NCBI RefSeq assembly: GCF_015680235.1
Contig: NZ_JADLJL010000005.1
Location: 62,001-126,000, forward strand
Length of the DNA stretch: 64,000 nt
Source: Pseudomonas guariconensis
Lineage (GTDB): Bacteria; Pseudomonadota; Gammaproteobacteria; Pseudomonadales; Pseudomonadaceae
Reading direction: 5' to 3'
A program made the position numbers and the translations under genes. The notes beneath the pieces were generated by a model that was not told where the DNA came from, ran no database searches, and saw only the letters and a list, made by a program, of their open reading frames with translations. Shown here one piece after another: positions 9,272-19,774 of the stretch (the first letter of the stretch is position 1; each line of letters opens with the position of its first letter).

Positions 9272-9765
9272 TGCACCTCCCGCAACAGGCGGGGCGAAGA
9301 AGAGGAAACAGAAGCAGCACCCGTGGTGCTGCCGGAGGGCTGGAACACGGGTGAAGCGCTGGCTGACAGCGACACCACTTCTTCCCGGCCGTTAAGCCAC
9401 AACACAATGGAGCGCACGTCGATGCGCCGCAGCACGCCGCCGCCCGGCAGGCGGTCGCCGACCCGGTGGATGGCATCGCCATTGGCGCTTTTGACCAGCG
9501 CGCGGGCATCGCCCTGGCTGGAAACGAAGGTGGCCTTGAGCGTGATGTCCGAGCGGCTCGATTGGGGCTGGCCAGGCGCCTGGAAGCCGAATGCCAGGGC
9601 CAGGGTGGCCACCGGCAACGGTTTTTCCGCAGCCGATGCAGGGGCCACGGGCAAAGTCGCGATGGTAGCGCTTGCCACACCCGGGCCGGCCATTTCACGC
9701 CAGGTCAACAAGACACCTGTAGCCAGCATCATCGCGACCCAGGGTAGATGCACGGAAAGCTTCAT
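9268..9765 (-). CDS. gspC: GspC-like type II secretion protein (short, HR domain only)
   Basis: A 165-residue protein with an N-terminal membrane helix (about 8-25) and a homology-region domain at about 70-130 (VGDRLPGGGVLRRIDVRSIVLWLNGREEVVSL), the GspC signature that binds the GspD N0 domain. It ends in a Ser-rich tail with no room for a PDZ or coiled-coil domain, so it is a minimal GspC, shorter than XcpP. GspC links the inner platform to the secretin and can decide substrate choice. It starts five bases after the cytochrome b561 stop. Confidence 0.8.
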   Translation of the reverse strand: MKLSVHLPWVAMMLATGVLLTWREMAGPGVASATIATLPVAPASAAEKPLPVATLALAFGFQAPGQPQSSRSDITLKATFVSSQGDARALVKSANGDAIHRVGDRLPGGGVLRRIDVRSIVLWLNGREEVVSLSASASPVFQPSGSTTGAASVSSSSPRLLREVQ

Positions 9766-9770
9766 CGTGT

Positions 9771-10283
9771 TCAGGGCAGCATCCGCCGAAGCACCCGCCG
9801 CCCGGACAGCTCATGCAGCACCACCGCAGCGATGTGCATCGCCACGCCCAACGCCAGTAGCAGGCAGGATGCAATGTGGATGTTGAACCAGACACCGTGC
9901 CAGAACGGGTCGCTCAGCACAGGCGCGATGGCGAACCAGCCGAAGACATCGATGTCGCGGTCCATCATCAGCACGCCGGACAGCAGCACGGTGGCGATGG
10001 TCCAGTACAGGGCTTCATGCACAAAATGAGCGATACGGCGACTGCGCGGGTCGTCATGCAGACTCTTCGGCGCGGGCTTGACCAGGCGCACCAGCCAGCG
10101 CAGCAGGAAGACCGGGATGAACAGTGTGGTCAGGGCGACGTTGAAGAACGCGACCAGGTGGAAAGTGGAAGGGTCGACATCGAGGTGCGCGACAGAGAAA
10201 CCGCTGATCAACACCCAGATGATGACCAGGGCAGAGATCCAGTGCAGGAGGATCTGCTGCCAGCAATACTTTTGCACTTGCAT
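9771..10283 (-). CDS. Cytochrome b561 family membrane protein
   Basis: A 170-residue integral membrane protein with four hydrophobic helices (about 12-32, 42-64, 88-106 and 130-158). Histidines 14, 42, 86/89, 136, 150 and 157 lie in or near these helices and can supply the two b-haem ligand pairs of the bacterial CybB/YodB type. Such proteins move electrons between the quinone pool and periplasmic acceptors or superoxide. Here it lies between an LPMO gene 53 bp upstream and gspC 5 bp downstream, so a role in supplying electrons to, or protecting, the LPMO is a reasonable but untested inference. No clear Shine-Dalgarno precedes the ATG. Confidence 0.85.
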   Translation of the reverse strand: MQVQKYCWQQILLHWISALVIIWVLISGFSVAHLDVDPSTFHLVAFFNVALTTLFIPVFLLRWLVRLVKPAPKSLHDDPRSRRIAHFVHEALYWTIATVLLSGVLMMDRDIDVFGWFAIAPVLSDPFWHGVWFNIHIASCLLLALGVAMHIAAVVLHELSGRRVLRRMLP

Positions 10284-10299
10284 AAAAATACCGATAGGA

Positions 10300-10329
10300 A
10301 ACCGAGTGCCCGTTAACGGGCACCCGGTT
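10300..10329 (-). terminator. Intercistronic hairpin between LPMO and cytochrome b561 genes
   Basis: A 13-bp inverted repeat with one mismatch (AACCG-a-GTGCCCG, loop TTAA, then CGGGCAC-c-CGGTT), starting 8 bp after the LPMO stop. On the minus strand only three T follow, so it is probably a partial terminator or an RNA-stabilising 3' hairpin. Either would let the exported enzyme be made in excess over the secretion machine. Confidence 0.55.
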
Positions 10330-10336
10330 CAATCCG

Positions 10337-11797
10337 TTAGAGCTTTTCCCAAGCGTCGGCCCAGTTGCTTCCGAAACCAGGCTCGTAATGGATAGCGCTA
10401 GGGTTGTTGCACCAGCCGCTGTAAGGGAACGGCTTGCACTCGAAGACTTCGCCAGTCTTAGGCTGCAGCACTTTGGTGCCGGGTCCGTAGCTGCCGATGG
10501 ACTGTGGATATTCGTACTCGAATTCCACGTCGCCAGCGGCCTTCAGCTGAACGGTGCGCTCCTCTTGCAGCAGCACGCGCTCGCGCTTGTCCACGCCCAC
10601 GACCTTGAGAGTATGCTCGCCTGCGACACTCTCGACATTCAGCGTGAACGGCTCGTTGCCATCCACTTTCTGACGCGAGTAGGAGACCTGCTTGTTGTTG
10701 GCATCGAACAGCTGGGCCGTCACGGTCAGGGGCTTGGTGGTCATGACGCTGAAGTCCACGCCGCCCTTGCCGTCCACGATCGTGTACTCGGGGTTGACGC
10801 CATGCAGGTGCATCGTGGCCGGTTCGCCAGCGGCAGCGTCGATGTCCAGTTCAATGCTGGAAATACCGGATTCTTTCTTGGCGAAGATGGTATTGGCGCC
10901 CTTCACAGGTTCAATGTTGCCACCATTGTCAAGTTGACCTGCACGCAGCAAAGTTTGAGTTTCGTTGATACGTTTGGCCAGTTTGTATGCCCAATTGGCA
11001 CCCACACCTTCCTCAGCATGTTCAATGACTACTTCCACGCTGTATTGTGCGTTCTCCACGCCATTGACAAAGACCCGAGTCTTGACCTTGTCGCCAACAT
11101 CAAGATCGCGATAAGGGGTAATTTCAGCCACACGCGGCCATTCAGGGGGTACGCCACCCTCTACCTGAATATCCACATCCATCATGTTATGGAACGCATT
11201 ACCCGTGTCGTCCACTGTCCACAGGCCGAGAATAACGTGATGGCCAGAACGGTCCGCAGGCAGTTCACATTGGTGTTTGTCCTTCGCGGGCCCCTGTCTC
11301 AGATCACCGTAGCCGTTGGCATAATCTCCATCCCAATCTACGGTGCAGAACGGCGTAAGCTCGAATGCAGCACGGCTCAGCGGGACGTTAGGATTCCAGC
11401 CTGTCTTGGTGATGAAGTACTCCCACTTGGTCGTCCTGTGCGGAGTGGTATAAAACCAGTCGAAAGCAACTTTTCGGTCAACAATTGGAGTTACGTGCCA
11501 ACGATTAGCGGCCTGCTCGTCCAATACCTTGAAGAGTGGCTTACCCCCACTGGGAATTTCACCATCTTTTGGACCCGCCAAAGGGAAGCCCTTAGGATGT
11601 TCGCCGGCGCCCGCTTTGTTATAGCCTACCTCCGCACAACCCGTGTTTATGCCCTTTGAGCAAAGGTCCTGACGGGAGGGAGGATCAGTGATATAGCCAT
11701 GAGCACTCGCCAATTGCGTGTGCAGTCCCGCACCTGCAACGGCCAGCCAAAGGCCGCTCAACATAAAACGTTTGCGCAGTGTACTTCTTGTCTTCAT
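10337..11797 (-). CDS. Secreted lytic polysaccharide monooxygenase, GbpA-like (AA10)
   Basis: A 486-residue protein. The signal peptide is residues 1-32; cleavage exposes His33 (HGYITDPPSRQ), the N-terminal copper ligand of AA10 enzymes. His120 (TTPHRTTKWEYF) completes the histidine brace and Phe202 (NAFHNMMDVDI) fits the axial position. Two GbpA-like beta domains follow (about 215-430), then a C-terminal aromatic- and Cys-rich chitin-binding module (about 435-486, PYSGWCNNPSA). The length and layout match GbpA of Vibrio and resemble CbpD of P. aeruginosa, a type II secretion substrate. I chose the ATG preceded by GGAGTTATTA. It heads a run of 13 co-directional genes ending in gspM. The target is probably chitin or GlcNAc polymers, but this is not shown. 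Confidence 0.92.
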   Translation of the reverse strand: MKTRSTLRKRFMLSGLWLAVAGAGLHTQLASAHGYITDPPSRQDLCSKGINTGCAEVGYNKAGAGEHPKGFPLAGPKDGEIPSGGKPLFKVLDEQAANRWHVTPIVDRKVAFDWFYTTPHRTTKWEYFITKTGWNPNVPLSRAAFELTPFCTVDWDGDYANGYGDLRQGPAKDKHQCELPADRSGHHVILGLWTVDDTGNAFHNMMDVDIQVEGGVPPEWPRVAEITPYRDLDVGDKVKTRVFVNGVENAQYSVEVVIEHAEEGVGANWAYKLAKRINETQTLLRAGQLDNGGNIEPVKGANTIFAKKESGISSIELDIDAAAGEPATMHLHGVNPEYTIVDGKGGVDFSVMTTKPLTVTAQLFDANNKQVSYSRQKVDGNEPFTLNVESVAGEHTLKVVGVDKRERVLLQEERTVQLKAAGDVEFEYEYPQSIGSYGPGTKVLQPKTGEVFECKPFPYSGWCNNPSAIHYEPGFGSNWADAWEKL

Positions 11798-12138
11798 TAA
11801 TAACTCCGAACACATCGCTGGGGTCTATGAGCCAAGCCGCCTCGACGTACAAGACGGGGCGGCTGGCGGGCAAGAGTCTAGCGATGACGTTCGCGATATA
11901 TATGTAGGAAAAAACTGCACATTTAAGAATAAAAACGAGCCGCTCTTATCCCGGAAACATCTTGCAATAACTGGCAAGTATTACATTTATACGAAAGCCA
12001 AATCCCAGTACGAGACAGACTCACGGGAAAATTACAGAACCCATCAGTTCAAATATAGAGCTCGATAAGAACAATTAACCTTGAAATGGAACACGACGTC
12101 AGGCCTGCCCCGCAGAAGAGCAGGCCATGTCGAAGCAC
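11798..12138. other. AT-rich upstream region of the LPMO operon
   Basis: A 341-bp gap with no convincing gene. It is clearly richer in A and T than the flanks, especially 11895-12090, with an ATATATAT run at 11896-11903. It must hold the LPMO promoter and any control sites on the minus strand, but I see no clear -35/-10 pair. A GC-rich hairpin near hemE ends it. Confidence 0.6.
12102..12126 (-). terminator. possible hemE terminator
   Basis: Inverted repeat GGCCTGC / GCAGGCC with an 11-base loop, 12 bp after the hemE stop. It lacks a T-run on the minus strand, so termination here is uncertain. Confidence 0.35.
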
Positions 12139-13203
12139 TCAGCCGTGGTATTGCGCCGACAGCTCATGCACTGCATTGATGAAGACACCCGCGTGTTCCG
12201 GATCGACTTCCGGCGTGATGCCATGCCCCAAGTTGAATACATGCCCGCTACCATGGCCGTAGCTGGCCAGGATTCGCGCCACTTCCTTGCGGATGGCCTC
12301 GGGCTTGGCGTACAGCACGGTCGGGTCCATGTTGCCTTGCAGGGCGACCTTATCACCGACACGGCGACGGGCATCGCCGATCTCGCAGGTCCAGTCCAGG
12401 CCCAGGGCGTCGGCACCGGCCTCGGCGATGCTTTCCAGCCAAATGCCGCCGTTTTTGGTGAACAGGATCACCGGCACCTTGCGCCCGTCATGCTCGCGTA
12501 TCAGGCCGCTGACGATCTTGCGCATGTAGGCCAGGGAAAACTCCTGATAGGCCGCCGCCGACAGGTTGCCGCCCCAGGTGTCGAAGATCTGCACCGCCTG
12601 GGCACCGGCCTGGATCTGGCCATTGAGGTAGCTCGTAACCGACTGGGCCAGCTTGTCCAGCAGCAGGTGCAGGGCCTGCGGGTTGTCATAGAGCATGGCC
12701 TTGGTCTTGCGGAAATCCTTGGAGGAGCCGCCTTCGACCATGTAGGTGGCCAGGGTCCAGGGGCTGCCGGAGAAGCCGATCAGCGGCACGCGGCCGTTGA
12801 GCTCGCGGCGAATGGTGCTGACGGCGTCCATCACATAGCCCAGATCCTTGTGCGGATCGGGCACCGGCAGCGCCTCGATGTCGGCCAGGGTGCTGATGAC
12901 CTTCTTGAAACGCGGGCCTTCGCCGGTCTCGAAATACAGGCCTTGGCCCATGGCGTCGGGGATGGTGAGGATGTCCGAGAAGAGGATCGCCGCGTCCAGC
13001 GGGTAGCGGTCCAGCGGCTGCAGCGTGACCTCGCAGGCGAACTGCGGGTTCATGCACAGGCTCATGAAGTCACCGGCCTTGGCGCGGCTGGCGCGATACT
13101 CCGGGAGGTAGCGGCCGGCTTGGCGCATCATCCAGACCGGGGTGACGTCTACGGGTTGCTTGAGCAGTGCACGCAGGAAACGATCGTTCTTCAGGGCAGT
13201 CAT
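12139..13203 (-). CDS. hemE: Uroporphyrinogen decarboxylase
   Basis: A 354-residue cytoplasmic enzyme that decarboxylates the four acetate groups of uroporphyrinogen III to give coproporphyrinogen III in haem synthesis. The length equals that of the E. coli enzyme. The N-terminal signature [16 protein letters not shown] carries the conserved substrate-binding Arg residues, and [12 protein letters not shown] carries the active-site Asp. I chose [10 protein letters not shown] as start rather than the ATG five codons upstream. It precedes the LPMO operon on the same strand but is separated by 341 bp. Confidence 0.97.
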   Translation of the reverse strand: MTALKNDRFLRALLKQPVDVTPVWMMRQAGRYLPEYRASRAKAGDFMSLCMNPQFACEVTLQPLDRYPLDAAILFSDILTIPDAMGQGLYFETGEGPRFKKVISTLADIEALPVPDPHKDLGYVMDAVSTIRRELNGRVPLIGFSGSPWTLATYMVEGGSSKDFRKTKAMLYDNPQALHLLLDKLAQSVTSYLNGQIQAGAQAVQIFDTWGGNLSAAAYQEFSLAYMRKIVSGLIREHDGRKVPVILFTKNGGIWLESIAEAGADALGLDWTCEIGDARRRVGDKVALQGNMDPTVLYAKPEAIRKEVARILASYGHGSGHVFNLGHGITPEVDPEHAGVFINAVHELSAQYHG

Positions 13204-13294
13204 GTCGGCATCCAGCAAAAAAGTGCGGGCATTTTCTCAGACGCACAGAGAAAAGGCACGGCTGTTTGTCTATTGGATGCCGTAGATCAACAGT

Positions 13295-13308
13295 TTTTGT
13301 ATACAAAA
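13295..13308. promoter_or_regulatory. Perfect 14-bp palindrome upstream of hemE (candidate operator)
   Basis: TTTTGTATACAAAA is a perfect palindrome about 92 bp upstream of the hemE start, in a small AT-rich island between hemE and the REP block. Its TTGTATACAA core resembles sites bound by some GntR/FadR-type regulators. No regulator gene of that type lies in the window. Confidence 0.35.
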
Positions 13309-13309
13309 T

Positions 13310-13430
13310 GCATGTAGGGGCTGCTTTGCAGCCCTTTCGCGGCGCGAGGCCGCTCCTACAGGAGGATCGCATATACCTTGTAGAGCGGCCTCGTGCCGCG
13401 AAAGGGCCGCACAGCGGCCCCCAGCAATGG
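13310..13430. repeat. Paired REP-type repeats between hemE and gltD
   Basis: Two facing copies of a different REP variant. The first copy (about 13312-13366) contains GCAGCCCTTTCGCGGC and GAGGCCGCTCCTACAGG. The second (about 13380-13425) contains TAGAGCGGCCTCGTGCCGCG and AAAGGGCCGC. A single copy of this type also occurs after mtgA at 49.65 kb. The block follows the gltD stop and could end gltBD transcripts or protect their 3' ends. Confidence 0.65.
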
Positions 13431-13431
13431 A

Positions 13432-14862
<1,431 letters not shown>

Positions 14863-14956
14863 CTATACCGCAGTTGCTGGCCTGGGCCGCAAGCTGCAAG
14901 ACGATCACTTGAGCCGGACAAGCCCCGCGCATGGGGCCTGCCACTTGCAGCTGTTG

Positions 14957-17900
14957 TTACTGCGGGTTGGCACGGGTACTGGACAGCAGTTGCTTGAGGT
15001 TGGCCGCCTTCGGCTTGACCAACCAGAAGCGCCGCACGTAGTCGTCCAGGTTCTCCGAGAGCTCGCGCCCCCACTCGCTGCCGGTCTCTTCCACGTATTC
15101 GGCAAGGACCCGCGCCAGGTGGCTGCGGTAGGCCTCCATCGCCTCGCCACTGATACGCTGGATTTCCACCAGCTCGTGGTTGAGTTTGTCGACGAAGGTG
15201 TTGTCCATGTCGAGCACGTAGGCGAAACCGCCCGTCATGCCAGAACCGAAGTTGTAACCGGTCTTGCCCAGGACGCAGACAAAGCCGCCGGTCATGTATT
15301 CACAGCAGTGATCGCCGGTACCCTCGACCACAGCGTGGGCGCCGGAGTTACGCACAGCGAAGCGCTCGCCCGCGGTGCCGGCAGCGAACAGCTTGCCGCC
15401 GGTGGCACCATACAGGCAGGTGTTGCCGATGATGGCGCTGTGCTGGGTTTCGAACGGGCTGCCGGCAGGCGGCACGATGGTCAGTTTGCCACCAGTCATG
15501 CCCTTGCCCACATAGTCGTTGGCGTCGCCTTCCAGGTGCAGGTTCAGGCCACCGGCGTTCCAGACGCCGAAGCTCTGGCCCGCAGTCCCCTTGAAGCGGA
15601 AGGTGATCGGCGCCCCGGCCATGCCCTGGTTGCCATGCAGGCGGGCGATTTCGCCGGAGACGCGCGCGCCGATGGAACGGTCGCAGTTACAGATATCCAG
15701 GCTGAACTCGCCACCGGCCAGGTCGCGAATGGCCGGCAGGGCCATCTCGACCATCTTCTCGGCCAGCTCGCCCTTGTCGAACGGCGGGTTCTTGTCGACT
15801 TCGCAGAACTGCGGCTTGTCAGCCGGGATGTGCGAGCTGCCCAGCAGCGGCGACAGGTCCAGGAACTGCTGGCGCTCGGTGTCGCCCGGCAGCACGTCGA
15901 GCAGGTCGGTGCGGCCGATCAGCTCGCCCAGGCTGCGCACGCCCAGCTTGGCCAGCCACTCACGGGTTTCTTCAGCGACGAAGGTGAAGAAGTTCACCAC
16001 CATGTCGACGGTACCGATGTAGTGGTCCTTGCGCAGCTTGTCGTTCTGGGTGGCAACGCCCGTGGCGCAGTTGTTCAGATGGCAGATGCGCAGGTACTTG
16101 CAACCCAGGGCGATCATCGGCGCGGTGCCGAAGCCGAAGCTTTCGGCGCCGAGGATCGCGGCCTTGATCACGTCCAGGCCGGTTTTCAAGCCGCCGTCGG
16201 TCTGTACCCGTACCTTGCCGCGCAGGTCGTTGCCACGCAGGGTCTGGTGGGTTTCGGCCAGGCCCAGCTCCCACGGTGCGCCGGCGTACTTGATGGAGGT
16301 CAGTGGCGAAGCGCCGGTGCCGCCGTCGTAGCCGGAGATGGTGATCAGGTCCGCATAGGCCTTGGCCACGCCAGCGGCGATGGTGCCCACGCCGGCTTCG
16401 GCCACGAGTTTGACCGACACCAGGGCCTGCGGGTTGACCTGCTTGAGGTCGTAGATCAGCTGGGCCAGGTCTTCGATCGAGTAGATGTCGTGGTGCGGCG
16501 GTGGCGAGATCAAGGTCACGCCCGGCACGGCGTAGCGCAGGCGAGCGATCAGGCCATTGACCTTGCCGCCAGGCAGCTGGCCGCCCTCACCGGGCTTGGC
16601 GCCCTGGGCCACCTTGATCTGCAGCACTTCGGCATTGACCAGGTATTCGGGGGTGACGCCGAAACGGCCGGTGGCCACCTGCTTGATCTTCGAGCTCTTG
16701 ATGGTGCCGTAGCGCGCTGGGTCTTCGCCGCCCTCACCGGAGTTGGAGCGCGCGCCCAGGCGGTTCATAGCCTCGGCCAGAGCCTCGTGGGCTTCCGGCG
16801 ACAGGGCGCCGAGGGAGATGCCCGCGGAGTCGAAGCGCTTGAGGATCTCCTCCAGCGGCTCGACCTGGTCCAGCGGCAGCGCCTGGTCTGCGACCTTCAC
16901 TTTCAGCAGGTCGCGGATCATCGACACCGGACGCTGGTCGACCAGCGTGGTGTATTCCTTGAACTTGGCGTAGTCGCCCTTCTGCACGGCAGCCTGCAGG
17001 GTGTTGACCACATCCGGGTTGTAGGCGTGGTACTCGCCACCATGGACGAACTTGAGCAGACCGCCCTGCTGGATCGGCTTGCGCGCGCTCCACGCTTCGG
17101 CGGCCAACAGCTTCTGGTCGCTCTCCAGGTCGACGAAACGTGCGCCCTTGATACGGCTGGACACGCCCTTGAAGCTCAGGCCGACCACTTCCTCGGCCAG
17201 GCCCACGGCTTCGAACAGCTGGGCGCCACGGTACGAGGCGATGGTCGAGATACCCATCTTCGACAGGATCTTCAGCAGGCCTTTGGAGATGCCCTTGCGG
17301 TAGTACTTGAAGACCTCGTCCAAGTCGCCCAGCACCTCGCCGGTACGGATCAAGTCGGCCAGCACTTCGTAGGCCAGGTACGGGTACACGGCAGAAGCAC
17401 CGAAGCCGATCAGCACCGCGAAGTGGTGCGGGTCACGGGCGGTGGCGGTTTCCACCAGGATGTTGCTGTCGCAACGCAGGCCTTGCTCGGTCAGGCGATG
17501 GTGCACCGCGCCGACGGCCAGGGAAGCGTGCACCGGCAGCTTGCCTGGGGCGATGTAGCGGTCGCTCAGCACCAGCTGGGTCTTGCCACTGCGCACGGCT
17601 TCTTCGGCCTGGTCGGCGATATTGCGGATGGCTGCTTCCAGGCCGACGCTTTCCTCGTAGTTGAGGTCGATCAGCTGACGGTCGAAGCCTTCACGCTCGA
17701 GATTCATCAGCGAGCGCCACTTGGCCGGGGAGATCACCGGCGAGCTGAGGATCACCCGCGAGGCATGCTCGGGGGACTCCTGGAAGATGTTGCGCTCGGC
17801 ACCCAGGCAGATTTCCAGGGACATGACGATCGCTTCGCGCAGCGGGTCGATCGGCGGGTTGGTCACCTGGGCGAATTGCTGGCGGAAGAAGTCGTACGGC

Positions 17901-19402
17901 GAACGCACGCGCTGGGACAATACCGCCATCGGCGTGTCGTCGCCCATCGAGCCCACCGCTTCCTGGCCTTGCTCGCCGAGCGGACGCAGCACCTGGTCAC
18001 GCTCCTCGAAGGTGACCTGGAACATCTTCATGTACTGTTTGAGCTGGTCGGCGTCGTAGCTGGCCACGCCCTGGTCGTCGGTCAGGGTCGCCTGGATGCG
18101 CAGGGCATGCTGGCGCAGCCAACGCTTGTACGGATGGCGCGACTTGAGGCGGTTATCGATGGCATCCGTGTCGAGGATCTGGCCGGTCTCGGTGTCCACG
18201 GCGAAGATCTGGCCCGGGCCGACGCGACCCTTGGCCAGAACGTCCTCGGGCTTGTAGTCCCATACGCCGATTTCCGAGGCCAGGGTGATGTAGCCATTCT
18301 TGGTGGTGACCCAACGTGCCGGACGCAGGCCGTTGCGGTCGAGCAGGCAGACCGCATGGCGGCCTTCGGTCATGACGATGCCGGCCGGGCCGTCCCACGG
18401 CTCCATGTGCATGGAGTTGTATTCGTAGAAGGCGCGCAGGTCGGCGTCCATGGTCTCGACGTTCTGCCAGGCCGGCGGCACCAGCATGCGCACGCCACGG
18501 AACAGGTCGATGCCACCGGTGACCATCAGCTCCAGCATGTTGTCCATGCTCGAGGAGTCGGAACCGACGCGGTTGACCAGCGGGCCGAGCTCTTCGAGGT
18601 CGGGGATCAGGTCATTGGCGAACTTGGTGCGACGGGCCACGGCCCAGTTGCGGTTGCCGGTGATGGTGTTGATCTCGCCGTTGTGGGCGAGGAAGCGGAA
18701 GGGCTGGGCCAGCGGCCACTTCGGCAGGGTATTGGTGGAGAAGCGCTGGTGGAAGACGCAGATGGCGGTCTTCAGACGTTCGTCACCCAGGTCCGGGAAG
18801 AAGGCGGCGAGGTCCGCCGGCATCATCAGGCCTTTGTAGATGATGGTCTTGTGCGAGAAGCTGCAGATGTAGTGGTCGGCGTCGTGGGCGTTGGCCACGG
18901 ACGAACGGCGACGGGCGCTGAACAGCTTGATCGCGAATTCCTGGTCGCTCAGGCCTTCACCGCCGATGAACACCTGCTCGATCTGCGGCAGGCGCTCCAG
19001 GGCCAGACGACCGAGCACGCGGGTGTCGATCGGCACCTTGCGCCAGCCGACCAGCTTGAGGCCGGCATTGACGATTTCGCGGTCCATGTTGGCGCGGGCC
19101 GCTTCGGCCTTCACCGGGTCCTGGTTAAAGAACACCATGCCGACGGCATACTGCTTGGGCAGCTCGACGGCGAAGTGTTCCTGGGCCACGGCACGCAGGA
19201 ACTGATCGGGCTTCTGCATCAGCAGGCCGCAACCGTCACCGGTCTTGCCGTCGGCGTTGATACCGCCGCGATGGGTCATGCAGGTCAGTGCCTGCATGGC
19301 GGTTTGCAAAAGATGGTGGCTCGCCTCGCCCGTCATATGGGCGATCAGGCCAAAACCACAGTTGTCCTTGAATTCTTCGGGATGGTACAGACCTGTTTTC
19401 AT
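14957..19402 (-). CDS. gltB: Glutamate synthase (NADPH) large subunit
   Basis: A 1481-residue subunit that makes two glutamates from glutamine and 2-oxoglutarate. The start [18 protein letters not shown] leaves a short propeptide before Cys15, the expected N-terminal nucleophile of the glutaminase domain. The central FMN-binding synthase domain carries the 3Fe-4S cysteines in [15 protein letters not shown], and the C-terminal part is the glycine-rich GXGXG beta-helix. The open frame extends 20 codons further, but the inner ATG gives the usual family length. It is the first gene of gltBD. Confidence 0.97.
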   Translation of the reverse strand: MKTGLYHPEEFKDNCGFGLIAHMTGEASHHLLQTAMQALTCMTHRGGINADGKTGDGCGLLMQKPDQFLRAVAQEHFAVELPKQYAVGMVFFNQDPVKAEAARANMDREIVNAGLKLVGWRKVPIDTRVLGRLALERLPQIEQVFIGGEGLSDQEFAIKLFSARRRSSVANAHDADHYICSFSHKTIIYKGLMMPADLAAFFPDLGDERLKTAICVFHQRFSTNTLPKWPLAQPFRFLAHNGEINTITGNRNWAVARRTKFANDLIPDLEELGPLVNRVGSDSSSMDNMLELMVTGGIDLFRGVRMLVPPAWQNVETMDADLRAFYEYNSMHMEPWDGPAGIVMTEGRHAVCLLDRNGLRPARWVTTKNGYITLASEIGVWDYKPEDVLAKGRVGPGQIFAVDTETGQILDTDAIDNRLKSRHPYKRWLRQHALRIQATLTDDQGVASYDADQLKQYMKMFQVTFEERDQVLRPLGEQGQEAVGSMGDDTPMAVLSQRVRSPYDFFRQQFAQVTNPPIDPLREAIVMSLEICLGAERNIFQESPEHASRVILSSPVISPAKWRSLMNLEREGFDRQLIDLNYEESVGLEAAIRNIADQAEEAVRSGKTQLVLSDRYIAPGKLPVHASLAVGAVHHRLTEQGLRCDSNILVETATARDPHHFAVLIGFGASAVYPYLAYEVLADLIRTGEVLGDLDEVFKYYRKGISKGLLKILSKMGISTIASYRGAQLFEAVGLAEEVVGLSFKGVSSRIKGARFVDLESDQKLLAAEAWSARKPIQQGGLLKFVHGGEYHAYNPDVVNTLQAAVQKGDYAKFKEYTTLVDQRPVSMIRDLLKVKVADQALPLDQVEPLEEILKRFDSAGISLGALSPEAHEALAEAMNRLGARSNSGEGGEDPARYGTIKSSKIKQVATGRFGVTPEYLVNAEVLQIKVAQGAKPGEGGQLPGGKVNGLIARLRYAVPGVTLISPPPHHDIYSIEDLAQLIYDLKQVNPQALVSVKLVAEAGVGTIAAGVAKAYADLITISGYDGGTGASPLTSIKYAGAPWELGLAETHQTLRGNDLRGKVRVQTDGGLKTGLDVIKAAILGAESFGFGTAPMIALGCKYLRICHLNNCATGVATQNDKLRKDHYIGTVDMVVNFFTFVAEETREWLAKLGVRSLGELIGRTDLLDVLPGDTERQQFLDLSPLLGSSHIPADKPQFCEVDKNPPFDKGELAEKMVEMALPAIRDLAGGEFSLDICNCDRSIGARVSGEIARLHGNQGMAGAPITFRFKGTAGQSFGVWNAGGLNLHLEGDANDYVGKGMTGGKLTIVPPAGSPFETQHSAIIGNTCLYGATGGKLFAAGTAGERFAVRNSGAHAVVEGTGDHCCEYMTGGFVCVLGKTGYNFGSGMTGGFAYVLDMDNTFVDKLNHELVEIQRISGEAMEAYRSHLARVLAEYVEETGSEWGRELSENLDDYVRRFWLVKPKAANLKQLLSSTRANPQ

Positions 19403-19774
19403 AGACACTTTCTCACCAGGTTCGCCTCTCAACGAAGGCAAATCTCTTTTTAGTACAACCACTTACCATCCACGCCGATCAAACGCCAGCTTTTTGCGGT
19501 GGGCAATGGGAAACCATTGTTGCACAGGGACAGCAACGCCCACAAATTTTCATGACGCATCATTGAAAACTTATGTCGCATTTTTGAATGTTTTTGCGCC
19601 ATGAGCCGTGATAGCGGCCTGGCTCGAGTCTGAAGCGTTTCAGCCAGGACTGCAAGAGTGGGCTTGTGGCCGGCAGTCTGGGACAGAAAAGCCTGCCGCG
19701 CTCAGGCGCAGCAGGCTCTACAAGTCGGGAATCGCTTTGCAACTGGGCGGCGGGGTGTTGCCGCCCGGAAGGTA
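19403..19774. other. Intergenic region upstream of gltB
   Basis: A 372-bp gap between gltB and the damX-like gene, both on the minus strand. The half near gltB is AT-rich and should hold the gltB promoter; no clear -35/-10 pair was picked. The half near the damX-like gene holds a rho-independent terminator and, closer to the stop, a GC hairpin (GGGCGGC at 19745-19751 with GCCGCCC at 19760-19766). No coding region is convincing. Confidence 0.6.
19684..19717 (-). terminator. Rho-independent terminator of the pilM-aroK-aroB-damX operon
   Basis: On the minus strand, AGCCTGC-t-GCG pairs with CGC-g-GCAGGCT and is followed by TTTCTG. It lies 58 bp beyond the damX-like stop and reads in the right direction to end that operon. 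Confidence 0.7.

Noticed and set aside
11685..11873. A 62-codon minus-strand frame upstream of the LPMO gene
   Set aside because: It overlaps the LPMO start out of frame, has no ribosome site and no recognisable features.
12127..13317. A 396-codon plus-strand frame opposite hemE
   Set aside because: HemE is unmistakable on the minus strand; this frame is its antisense shadow.
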